Part shown: piece by piece, positions 1 to 6,527 of the stretch
How the letters are laid out: every line of letters starts with the position of its first letter
Position numbering within the stretch: position 1 is the first letter of the stretch
From: Clostridiales bacterium
Lineage (GTDB): Bacteria > Bacillota > Clostridia > Lachnospirales > CAG-274
Assembly: GCA_018371275.1 (NCBI GenBank)
Contig: JAHALF010000019.1
Span: 1-30,739, forward strand
Direction: 5' to 3'
Length of the DNA stretch: 30,739 nt
Made by a program: the position numbers and the translations under genes
Notes under the pieces: model-generated
What the model was told of the DNA's origin: nothing
The model's database searches: none
The model's input: the letters and a program-made list of their open reading frames with translations, nothing else

Positions 1-18
1 CGAATCCTACTCGGGGAG
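1..18 (+). tRNA. 3' end of a tRNA, probably tRNA-Asn (partial)
   Basis: The window opens inside a tRNA. The first bases read as the end of a T-loop (CGAAT), the 3' half of a T-stem (CCTAC), a seven-base acceptor strand (TCGGGGA) and a discriminator G. The matching 5' acceptor strand would be TCCCCGA. A 5' T together with discriminator G fits tRNA-Asn of Firmicutes. No CCA is encoded. The anticodon lies outside the window, so the identity is inferred. Confidence 0.65.
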
Positions 19-26
19 TTTAATAA

Positions 27-98
27 GGCCCGTTGGTCAAGCGGTTAAGACGTGGCCCTTTCACGGCTAAAACAGGGGTTCGATTCCCCTACGGGTCA
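27..98 (+). tRNA. tRNA-Glu (anticodon TTC)
   Basis: A complete cloverleaf is visible. Acceptor strand GGCCCGT (27-33) pairs with ACGGGTC (91-97) with one G-T pair, and the discriminator is A98. The anticodon loop is CTTTCAC with anticodon TTC, and the T-arm is AGGGG-TTCGATT-CCCCT. No CCA is encoded, so it must be added after transcription. It lies 8 bases after the tRNA-Asn fragment, so the two are probably co-transcribed. Confidence 0.96.
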
Positions 99-147
99 GC
101 TATACTATTTTTAAAATAAAGTAATTAAAAACTTATTATAAATTTAT

Positions 148-218
148 GGCGATATAGCCAAGCGGTAAGGCATGGGACTGCAACTCCCTGATCCCCAGTT
201 CAAATCTGGGTGTCGCCT
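148..218 (+). tRNA. tRNA-Cys (anticodon GCA)
   Basis: Acceptor strand GGCGATA (148-154) pairs with TGTCGCC (211-217), followed by discriminator T218, the usual base for bacterial tRNA-Cys. The anticodon arm is GGGA-CTGCAAC-TCCC with anticodon GCA. The T-arm is CCCAG-TTCAAAT-CTGGG. CCA is not encoded. It is the last tRNA of the cluster and is followed at once by a terminator. Confidence 0.96.
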
Positions 219-224
219 TTGTAG

Positions 225-258
225 AAAAAGCAAAATACATAGATATTTTGCTTTTTTA
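225..258 (+). terminator. Rho-independent terminator of the tRNA cluster
   Basis: AAAAAGCAAAATA (225-237) pairs perfectly with TATTTTGCTTTTT (244-256) around a 6-base loop, and the T-run is in the descending arm. It ends the Asn-Glu-Cys tRNA transcript. Confidence 0.85.
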
Positions 259-372
259 TTATGTATTTTTTAATAAATTATGTTATATTATAAAAAAATT
301 ATTAAGGACAGGCAAAAAAATTAATTTTTATCATACAATATAATATAAATTAATTTTTAAGGAGGATTTATT

Positions 373-570
373 ATGAATAATCCTATTGGTACAACAAATT
401 CTTTCTGTGGAGGTAATAATGAAAATATGCTATTAATATTAGTTTTATTAATAGTATTATGCCCAGGGTTTATTGGTTCATTTGGATGTGGTAATGACTC
501 ATTTATTATCATTTTATTCTTATTAATACTTATGCCTAGTTTATGTAATCCATGTAGAAATATTTGCTAA
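373..570 (+). CDS. Small Cys-containing protein with two hydrophobic repeats, possibly spore-associated
   Basis: A 65-residue protein behind a strong AAGGAGG site (359-365). It holds two similar halves. Each has an acidic or polar Asn-containing lead (NENML around 17, NDSFI around 41), then 12-14 aliphatic residues, then Pro and Cys (CPG near 30, LMPSLC near 54). Cysteines also sit near the N-terminus, the middle and the C-terminal end (NPCRNIC). There is no charged transmembrane flank and no catalytic motif. Short Cys-rich hydrophobic proteins of this style are common in spore-forming Clostridia and are often linked to spore layers. I infer that role from composition only. A CATACAATA element at 332-340 resembles the -10 of mother-cell sigma factors, but I see no convincing -35 at normal spacing. 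A terminator follows at 618. Confidence 0.7.
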   Translation: MNNPIGTTNSFCGGNNENMLLILVLLIVLCPGFIGSFGCGNDSFIIILFLLILMPSLCNPCRNIC

Positions 571-617
571 TATTTAAAAATAACTATATTTAAATACAAA
601 ATAAAGTTATAATAAAG

Positions 618-650
618 ATAAGCACTTAATTTTAGGTGCTTATTTTTATT
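618..650 (+). terminator. Rho-independent terminator
   Basis: ATAAGCACTTA (618-628) pairs with TAGGTGCTTAT (633-643, one G-T pair) around a 4-base loop and is followed by TTTTT. It ends the monocistronic 65-residue gene. Confidence 0.85.
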
Positions 651-758
651 TTAGTAAGTTTTTAATATTTATATCATATTTTACCTGTATACATAAACCT
701 ATAATATAGTGTATAATATATATGTACATTTAAATTAGGGGGTGTGAATTTATAGGTT

Positions 759-1001
759 ATGCGTAAGATAAGAAAAGTATTAACGGAAAAAGAAGAAATA
801 TATGAAGTATATTGTAATATGTGTGGAAATTCTATAAATAAAGATCAGTTTGGAAAATTTTATGATTATTTATCATTAAATAAAAATTGGGGGTATTTGT
901 CTAGTTTAGATGGGGAAAATCATAGTTTTGATTTATGTGATAAATGTTATATAGATATAGTTAGTAAATTTAAAATAAGAGTTTTAAATGATGAATATTA
1001 A
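759..1001 (+). CDS. Small double-CxxC putative zinc-binding protein
   Basis: 80 residues. Two CxxC pairs, CNMC (19-22) and CDKC (60-63), bracket a polar and aromatic middle. The section WGYLSSLDGENHSFDLCDKC (44-63) resembles a short zinc-ribbon family that I recall as widespread in Firmicutes chromosomes and phages, where the second CxxC follows an HSFDLC motif. Its function is not known to me. The start is not ideal: the strong AGGGGGTG (737-744) is about 14 bases upstream and only a weak AGG lies directly before the ATG. An in-frame TAG at 753-755 rules out a longer protein. A TATAAT at 712-717 is a possible -10. The gene sits upstream of the recombinase, separated by a large hairpin. Confidence 0.75.
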   Translation: MRKIRKVLTEKEEIYEVYCNMCGNSINKDQFGKFYDYLSLNKNWGYLSSLDGENHSFDLCDKCYIDIVSKFKIRVLNDEY

Positions 1002-1014
1002 AACAATAGATAGT

Positions 1015-1083
1015 AATAGTAAAAATTATACTATAAAAATGTTATATTAAATATTTAACATATACTAGTTAATTTTTACTATT
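1015..1083. repeat. Extended imperfect inverted repeat between genes
   Basis: AATAGTAAAAATTA (1015-1028) is the exact reverse complement of 1070-1083. After a one-base bulge ACTA (1030-1033) pairs with TAGT (1066-1069), and inside that ATGTTA (1039-1044) pairs with TAACAT (1056-1061). The whole forms one long interrupted hairpin between the double-CxxC gene and the recombinase. It may act as a bidirectional terminator, although no clean T-run follows. A small decayed mobile repeat is the alternative. Confidence 0.6.
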
Positions 1084-1142
1084 ATTATGTATATTTTTAA
1101 TGGAAAATATTTCTTTTATAAATATATTAGAAAGGATTAATT

Positions 1143-2213
1143 ATGGAATATAGTATAGAGATAGAAATAGATTTTAGAAATAGATTAAAAGATACTATGA
1201 AAGACTTACCGATTATTTGTTCAGATTTTTTTATAGCTATTGGTCAAACTACATCAATAAAAACTAGACTAGGCTATGCATATGATTTAAGATTATTTTT
1301 TTATTTTCTATGTGATAATGTAAGAGAATTTAAAGATAAAAATATTTTGGACATTAATTCTAAAGATTTAGAAAAAGTAACATATAAAGATATAGATAGA
1401 TTTTTAGATTATATATCATATCATAAAACAGAAACGGTAACAAAGTTAGGTAAAACTACATTTATAAATCGTGTAAATAATGAAAATGGTAAAGCAAGAA
1501 AGTTATCTTCTATAAGACGTTTATTTCAATATCTTTATAAAGTTGGTGAGATAAATTCAAATCCAGCTGAACTTGTAGAAACACCTAAAATACACCAAAA
1601 AAATATAATCTATTTAGATAAAGAAGAAGTAGAAACTTTACTAAGCGCAGTAGAAACAGGTACAAAGCTTACTAAAAGCCAACGATCATATCATAATTAT
1701 ACTAAAACAAGAGATTTTGCTATAATATGCTTATTGTTAGGGACAGGAATACGTGTATCAGAATGTGTTGGGATAAATATTGAAGATGTAGATTTTTATA
1801 CCAAAGGTATAAAAATTTTAAGAAAAGGTGGAAATGAAAGTATTGTGTATTTTGGAGATGAAGTATATAATGCTCTTAGTAATTATTTAGATGAGAGAGA
1901 AGAAATGGAATCAATGGAAGGACACGAAAATGCTTTATTTTTATCTATGCAAAAAAAGAGAATAGGAACAAGGACAGTCCAAAATTTAGTTAAAAAATAT
2001 GCAAAAATAGCAACTCCACTTAAAAATATATCTCCACATAAACTTAGAAGTACATATGGAACAGCTCTTTATGAAAAAACAGAAGATATATATCTTGTTG
2101 CAGATGCTTTAGGTCACGCAGACATAAATACAACAAAAAAACATTATGCTAAAATGCACGAAAATAGAAGAAAGCAGGCAGCCTTAGTAACGAAACTTAG
2201 AGAGGATAAATAA
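1143..2213 (+). CDS. Tyrosine recombinase/integrase, XerC/XerD-like
   Basis: 356 residues. The N-terminal half (about 25-145) is a SAM-like core-binding domain. The C-terminal half is the catalytic domain with every expected residue: R204 in GTGIRVSE, K228 in LRKGG, H299-x-x-R302 in PHKLR, H325 in LGH, and the nucleophile Y335 in KKHYAKM. These enzymes cut and rejoin DNA through a 3'-phosphotyrosine bond. It is somewhat longer than typical XerC/XerD (about 300), owing to extra residues around 95-120 and 170-190. No phage or transposon genes and no obvious attachment-site repeats are near, so a housekeeping role such as chromosome dimer resolution is more likely than mobile-element integration. 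That is inference. The start follows AGAAAGG at 1129-1135. Its stop overlaps the start of the next gene by one base. Confidence 0.9.
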   Translation: MEYSIEIEIDFRNRLKDTMKDLPIICSDFFIAIGQTTSIKTRLGYAYDLRLFFYFLCDNVREFKDKNILDINSKDLEKVTYKDIDRFLDYISYHKTETVTKLGKTTFINRVNNENGKARKLSSIRRLFQYLYKVGEINSNPAELVETPKIHQKNIIYLDKEEVETLLSAVETGTKLTKSQRSYHNYTKTRDFAIICLLLGTGIRVSECVGINIEDVDFYTKGIKILRKGGNESIVYFGDEVYNALSNYLDEREEMESMEGHENALFLSMQKKRIGTRTVQNLVKKYAKIATPLKNISPHKLRSTYGTALYEKTEDIYLVADALGHADINTTKKHYAKMHENRRKQAALVTKLREDK

Positions 2214-2812
2214 TGAGGTATATTGACACATATATTATAAAAAAATTTGATGTATCTAGCTTTAAGGTTAATGTTCCTAAAATTTATACTAATGTTAAAG
2301 AAGAAACTAAACTATCTTATTTATTATTAAATTGCATATATTATAAAAATTATGAAAAATTTTTAGATATATCAAGCATATCAAAAGATAAAAATGGCAA
2401 ACCAATATTTCTAAAAAATGACTTATATTTTAACATTAGTCACTGTAATACATATGTTACTTGTTCTCTAGCAACAGTTAATATAGGTATAGATATAGAG
2501 GAAGATAGGCTTATAAAATATAATACAGAAGTTAAAATAAAGCATATAGATGATAAATTTATTGATACTATAAATGTTTGGAATATAAAAGAAGCATATA
2601 GTAAATATTTAGGAATAGGTTTAAAGCTAGATTTTTCTAAAATATCAATAAATGAAATTAAAAAGAATGTAAACTTAATAAGTAATAAATATAGTATAGA
2701 AAATAAAAATATATATTTTTCATTATGTTATAATTTAAAAGAAAAAAATTTAATAAATAATATTAACTTTATGAGTAAAGAAAAATTAATTGAGTTTTAT
2801 CGATTGACATAA
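2213..2812 (+). CDS. 4'-phosphopantetheinyl transferase, Sfp type
   Basis: 199 residues. It is expected to move 4'-phosphopantetheine from CoA to a serine of a carrier protein. The family motifs are in order: KPIF before a short polar section, FNISHC (H77), the magnesium-binding GIDIEE (D94 and E96), and WNIKEAYSKYLG (W123, K126, E127, K131). The gap between GIDIE and WxxKEA looks shorter than in classical Sfp and the C-terminus is AT-driven and poorly conserved, so it is a divergent member. The ATG shares one base with the recombinase stop (TAATG), and its ribosome binding site (AGAGAGG, about 2199-2205) lies inside the recombinase gene, which implies translational coupling. No polyketide, peptide or fatty-acid synthase gene is present, so the substrate is unknown. 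It could be the cell's only carrier-protein-activating enzyme. Confidence 0.87.
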   Translation: MRYIDTYIIKKFDVSSFKVNVPKIYTNVKEETKLSYLLLNCIYYKNYEKFLDISSISKDKNGKPIFLKNDLYFNISHCNTYVTCSLATVNIGIDIEEDRLIKYNTEVKIKHIDDKFIDTINVWNIKEAYSKYLGIGLKLDFSKISINEIKKNVNLISNKYSIENKNIYFSLCYNLKEKNLINNINFMSKEKLIEFYRLT

Positions 2813-2813
2813 T

Positions 2814-2835
2814 ATAATTTTATTGATAAAATTAT
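2814..2835 (+). terminator. Weak AT-only hairpin after the transferase gene
   Basis: ATAATTTTAT and its exact reverse complement ATAAAATTAT lie two bases apart, immediately after the stop at 2812, with a T-containing sequence downstream. No G-C pairs support the stem, so termination would be weak. Confidence 0.35.
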
Positions 2836-2877
2836 TTAAATAAATATTTTTAGTTTATAAAAAGGTGTGGTGATTTT

Positions 2878-4257
2878 ATGAAAAGAGAAAACTGTTGGAA
2901 AATTTATGATGAAAATCAATTGAAAGAGCTTGAAGAAATTAATTCTAAATATAGAAATATGCTTGACTCTGGTAAAACAGAGAGAGAATGTGTAGAACTT
3001 ACTATAAATTTAGCTAAAGAGGCAGGATATAAGGATTTAAAAGAAATAATAAAAAACAATGATAATATAAAAATAGGCGATAAAGTATATGCTGTATGTA
3101 TGAATAAGGCTATTGTTTTATACCAAATAGGTGAAGAAAATATAGAAAATGGTATGAACATATTAGGAGCACATATAGATTCACCTCGTATAGATGTTAA
3201 ACAAAATCCTTTATATGAAGATAGCGAACTTGTATTTTTAGATACACATTATTATGGTGGTATAAAAAAATATCAATGGGTAGCAACTCCTCTTGCATTA
3301 CATGGTGTTATTATTAAAAAAGATGGTACAAAAGTTAATATAAATATTGGTGAAAAAGATGAAGACCCTGTTTTTGTTATTACAGATTTATTAGCGCATC
3401 TTTCAAGAGAACAAATGGATAAAACTGCTAGAGTCGTTGTAGAAGGTGAAAATTTAGATCTTTTAATAGCAAATAAACCTTTAAAGGGTGAAGAAAAAGA
3501 CGCAGTAAAAGCTAATGTTTTAAAACTTTTAAAAGATACATATGATATAGAAGAAGAGGACTTTTTATCAGCAGAATTAGAAATTGTACCAGCTGGTAAG
3601 GCTAGGGAATGTGGTATAGATAAAAGTATGATAATGGCATATGGTCAAGATGATAGAGTATGTGCTTTTACATCTTTGTTGGCTATGCTTGAAGATAAAC
3701 CAGTTAAAAGGACATCTTGCTGTATATTAGTTGATAAAGAAGAAATAGGTAGTGTTGGTGCTACTGGTATGCATGGTAAGTTTTTTGAAAACAGTTTAGC
3801 AGAGCTTATGGATAGAATGGGGCAATATTCTGAATTAAAGCTTAGACGTGCTTTAGAAAATTCTAAAATGTTATCTTCAGATGTTAGTGCAGCTTATGAC
3901 CCATTATATGGTAGTGCATATGAAAAGAAAAATTCGGCATATTTTGCAAAAGGACTTGTATTTAACAAATTTACAGGTTCTGGTGGTAAAGGTGGTTCTA
4001 ATGATGCTAATGCAGAATATATTGCACATTTAAGAAATATTATGGAGAAAAATAATGTTACTTTCCAAACAGCAGAACTTGGTAAAGTAGATCTTGGTGG
4101 TGGTGGTACAATAGCTTATATACTTGCAAATTATGGTATGCAAGTTATTGATAGTGGTGTAGCCGTTTTATGTATGCACGCACCTTGGGAAATAACAAGT
4201 AAAGCAGATATATATGAAGCTTTTAAAGGATATAGAGTATTTTTAGATGAGGCTTAA
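2878..4257 (+). CDS. M18 family aminopeptidase
   Basis: 459 residues, the usual size for the M18 (aspartyl aminopeptidase-like) family. These are cytoplasmic, two-metal enzymes that remove N-terminal residues, often acidic ones. Visible metal and catalytic elements are GAHIDSPR (H99, D101), GQDDRV (D258, D259), DKEEIGS (E288, E289), LSSDVSAA (D335) and MHAPWE (H434). The glycine-rich GSGGKGGSNDAN section (367-378) and the C-terminal SKADIYEAFKGYRVFL are also characteristic. No signal peptide is present. The ribosome binding site is AAAGGTGTGG about 8 bases before the ATG. The gene converges on the carboxypeptidase gene, and the two share a bidirectional terminator. The family assignment is firm; substrate preference cannot be read from the sequence. 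Confidence 0.95.
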   Translation: MKRENCWKIYDENQLKELEEINSKYRNMLDSGKTERECVELTINLAKEAGYKDLKEIIKNNDNIKIGDKVYAVCMNKAIVLYQIGEENIENGMNILGAHIDSPRIDVKQNPLYEDSELVFLDTHYYGGIKKYQWVATPLALHGVIIKKDGTKVNINIGEKDEDPVFVITDLLAHLSREQMDKTARVVVEGENLDLLIANKPLKGEEKDAVKANVLKLLKDTYDIEEEDFLSAELEIVPAGKARECGIDKSMIMAYGQDDRVCAFTSLLAMLEDKPVKRTSCCILVDKEEIGSVGATGMHGKFFENSLAELMDRMGQYSELKLRRALENSKMLSSDVSAAYDPLYGSAYEKKNSAYFAKGLVFNKFTGSGGKGGSNDANAEYIAHLRNIMEKNNVTFQTAELGKVDLGGGGTIAYILANYGMQVIDSGVAVLCMHAPWEITSKADIYEAFKGYRVFLDEA

Positions 4258-4295
4258 AATAAAAGGTATAGATTTTCTATACCTTTTATTTTATT
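4258..4295. terminator. Bidirectional rho-independent terminator
   Basis: AATAAAAGGTATAG (4258-4271) and CTATACCTTTTATT (4277-4290) form a perfect 14-bp stem with a 5-base loop. A-rich and T-rich flanks on both sides let it serve the plus-strand aminopeptidase gene and the minus-strand carboxypeptidase gene that converge here. Confidence 0.9.
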
Positions 4296-4303
4296 AAAAA
4301 TTT

Positions 4304-5452
4304 TTAATTTAAAATATTAATCCAATTTTTAAATATATTATTAATATAAGATGAAAATGTTTTTTTATTAATATCTTCTTTGGTTAATATATTAGTTTGT
4401 GTTATAAGATTATCATTTATATAAATATTAGCTACACCAACTTTTTCATCTTTTTTAACAGGAGCTTGTAAAGATTTTATATAATCAAGTTTTATAGATA
4501 TTTTTTCTTTTTCATCTTTAGATAATGGTAGTATTATATCTTTTTCATAATATAAAGGCATATTATCTTTTTCACCTTTTATAACAGATATAGTATCTAA
4601 ACAATCGTTTTGTGATAATATACTTTCGTAAGAAAAATTATTAAATCCATAATTTAGTATATTTTTTGTATCAACCCATTTTTGTTTTTTACCTTTTTCT
4701 CCCCAGCCACTAGCTAAAACAACAGATATAAGGGTCATATCATTTTGTGTAGCAGATCCAACAAAGCAGTGACCAGCTTTACCAGTATAACCAGTTTTAA
4801 CACCATTTGCACCTTCATATTCAGATAAAAGCCTATTTTTATTTATTATATCATAATTAGACATATTTGTTTTAAATGATACTTGTTTTTTGTTAATAAT
4901 ATCCATAAATTGTTTGTTATTAAGAGCATATCTAGTTATAACAGCCATATCATATGCAGTAGAGTGATGGTCTAAAGAATCTAATCCATTAGGTGTTCTA
5001 AAAACTGTATCTTTTGCACCTAGTTCTTTTGCCTTTTTTGTCATATTATCACAAAATGTTTCTACACTTCCACTTATATGTTCAGCTATTGCAACAGCAG
5101 CATCATTAGAAGATTGTAACATTAAAGCATATAATAAATCTTTTAGCTTAATTTCTTCATTTTCTTTTAAGTTCATTTTTACTGGTGGAGCTTTTGTAGC
5201 ATTCTTGCTTACTTTAACCGTATCTTCTAAATTACCATTTTCTATAGCTATTATAGCCGTCATTATTTTTGTTGTGCTAGCCATAGCAAGTGGGTCATCT
5301 GCATTTTTTGAATAAAGCACACGACCAGTTTTATAATCCATTAATATAGCACTTTGAGCATCAACATTAATACTATTTTCTTTGTCATTTGCAAAAACTA
5401 TATTATTAGATAAAATAAAAAAAACTAAGAAAAATATTATAAATTTTTTCAT
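4304..5452 (-). CDS. D-alanyl-D-alanine carboxypeptidase, S11 family (DacF/DacA-like)
   Basis: 382 residues. A signal peptide (about 1-21, hydrophobic, ending VFAND) sends it across the membrane. The penicillin-binding catalytic triad motifs are present: STTK (S59, K62), SSN (114-116) and KTG (219-221). It trims the terminal D-Ala from peptidoglycan pentapeptides. The region after about 280 (KDNMPLYYEKD, LPLSKDEK, QAPVKKDEKVG) matches the PBP5 C-terminal beta domain, and the last 20 residues are amphipathic with aromatics, which fits peripheral membrane anchoring. The ribosome binding site on the minus strand is AAAGGGG before TTAATAAAATG. It lies 58 bases after uppP on the same strand, so the two cell-wall genes may be co-transcribed. 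Several paralogues are normal in spore-formers, so dacF versus dacA cannot be decided. Confidence 0.94.
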   Translation of the reverse strand: MKKFIIFFLVFFILSNNIVFANDKENSINVDAQSAILMDYKTGRVLYSKNADDPLAMASTTKIMTAIIAIENGNLEDTVKVSKNATKAPPVKMNLKENEEIKLKDLLYALMLQSSNDAAVAIAEHISGSVETFCDNMTKKAKELGAKDTVFRTPNGLDSLDHHSTAYDMAVITRYALNNKQFMDIINKKQVSFKTNMSNYDIINKNRLLSEYEGANGVKTGYTGKAGHCFVGSATQNDMTLISVVLASGWGEKGKKQKWVDTKNILNYGFNNFSYESILSQNDCLDTISVIKGEKDNMPLYYEKDIILPLSKDEKEKISIKLDYIKSLQAPVKKDEKVGVANIYINDNLITQTNILTKEDINKKTFSSYINNIFKNWINILN

Positions 5453-5510
5453 TTTATTAACCCCTTTAATAAATTTATAAAATTATTTTTCCCAGTTTTT
5501 ATATAATTAT

Positions 5511-6338
5511 TTATTTAGAAAAGAAAAAATATCCTAAAACTAATATACCAAGTATTATTCTATAATATCCAAAGGCTTTAAAGTCATTAGTTTTTATATA
5601 ATTTACTAAAAACTTAATAGCAAGTATAGAAACTATAAATGAAACAACACATCCAACCAATAAAACTTGTAATTCGAGAGGAGTCCATTCAAACCCAAAT
5701 TTTACAATTTTTAAAAGACTAGCTCCAAACATAACAGGTATAGCTAAAAAGAACGTAAACTCTGTAGCAATTATTCTAGAGGTACCAATAAGCATAGCTC
5801 CGATTATTGTGGCACCAGAGCGAGATGTACCTGGTATTAGTGCTAATACTTGAAAAAGACCAATCATAAATGCTGTTTTATACGATAAAGCATGTAGATT
5901 ATTTATTTTGAAAGATTTATTTTTATGGGTGTTTTCTATGTATATAAAAAGAGCACCATAAATAATTAACATAGCAGCCACTGTTTGATAGTTGTAAAAT
6001 AAAGCATCTATTTTATCATCAAATAAAAGTCCTATTATACCAGCAGGTATACAAGCAAATATGACTTTAAACCATAATATAAATGTTTGATGTTTTTGCC
6101 TTTTAGTTTTGCTAGGTGCAAAAGGATTTAGCTTATTAAAATATATAAATATAACAGCTAGTATAGCCCCAAGTTGAATAACAACAAAAAACATAGACTT
6201 AAATTTGTCACTTAAATTGAGTTGTAAAAATTCATCTACTAAAATCATATGACCTGTACTACTAATGGGTAACCATTCTGTTATACCTTCTACTATACCT
6301 AAAAATATAGCCTTTAAAATTTCAATTAGATTTTGCAT
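5511..6338 (-). CDS. uppP: Undecaprenyl-diphosphatase UppP (BacA)
   Basis: 275 residues, the normal length, with seven or more hydrophobic segments. It removes a phosphate from undecaprenyl diphosphate so that the lipid carrier for peptidoglycan can be reused; overproduction gives bacitracin resistance in known cases. Signature sections are EGITEWLPISSTGH (17-30, with E17, E21 and H30) and PGTSRSGATIIG (169-180, with R173). The start follows GGGAGG with good spacing. A consensus-like minus-strand promoter lies at 6386-6414. The gene is divergent from lon and upstream of the carboxypeptidase gene, which acts in the same pathway. Confidence 0.96.
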   Translation of the reverse strand: MQNLIEILKAIFLGIVEGITEWLPISSTGHMILVDEFLQLNLSDKFKSMFFVVIQLGAILAVIFIYFNKLNPFAPSKTKRQKHQTFILWFKVIFACIPAGIIGLLFDDKIDALFYNYQTVAAMLIIYGALFIYIENTHKNKSFKINNLHALSYKTAFMIGLFQVLALIPGTSRSGATIIGAMLIGTSRIIATEFTFFLAIPVMFGASLLKIVKFGFEWTPLELQVLLVGCVVSFIVSILAIKFLVNYIKTNDFKAFGYYRIILGILVLGYFFFSK

Positions 6339-6385
6339 AATTTACCTCCCTTTTAATATTAAATGTAAAAGCTTTCTAAAATTAA

Positions 6386-6414
6386 ATTATACAATAAATT
6401 TTACCATATTTCAA
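6386..6414 (-). promoter_or_regulatory. Promoter of uppP
   Basis: Read on the minus strand: TTGAAA (6414-6409), 17 bases, TATAAT (6391-6386), about 45 bases before the ATG. Both elements match the vegetative sigma factor. Confidence 0.75.
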
Positions 6415-6478
6415 ACTGTATTTTTAAATAACTATTGACAAACACAGTTTATAAGTAAATAATATATATATACAGTTT
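6413..6478. promoter_or_regulatory. Three-copy ACAGTTT motif in the uppP/lon intergenic region
   Basis: ACAGTTT occurs on the minus strand at 6419-6413, touching the uppP -35, and on the plus strand at 6444-6450 and 6472-6478, within and after the lon core promoter. The outer pair is inverted (AAACTGT...ACAGTTT) and the two plus-strand copies are direct repeats 28 bases apart. The placement over two divergent promoters suggests a shared operator. Neither a CIRCE element nor a CtsR heptad repeat, the known heat-shock operators, is seen. Confidence 0.4.
6435..6465 (+). promoter_or_regulatory. Putative promoter of lon
   Basis: TTGACA (6435-6440) is a perfect -35. The best -10 is TAATAT (6460-6465) at a long 19-base spacing; AATAAT at 17 bases is the alternative. 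The long spacing suggests a weak or activator-dependent promoter. Confidence 0.55.
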
Positions 6479-6527
6479 AGTATATGTAATTAACTTTAAT
6501 AAAATATATTAAAAATAGGTGAAACTA

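Noticed and set aside
1143..2213. Prophage or integrative element anchored by the recombinase
   Set aside because: Neighbours are housekeeping genes, no phage or transfer genes are present, and no duplicated tRNA end (attachment site) is seen within the window.
6339..6527. Heat-shock operators (CIRCE or CtsR heptads) before lon
   Set aside because: No GCACTC/GAGTGC palindrome and no GGTCAAA or AGTCAAA repeats are present.
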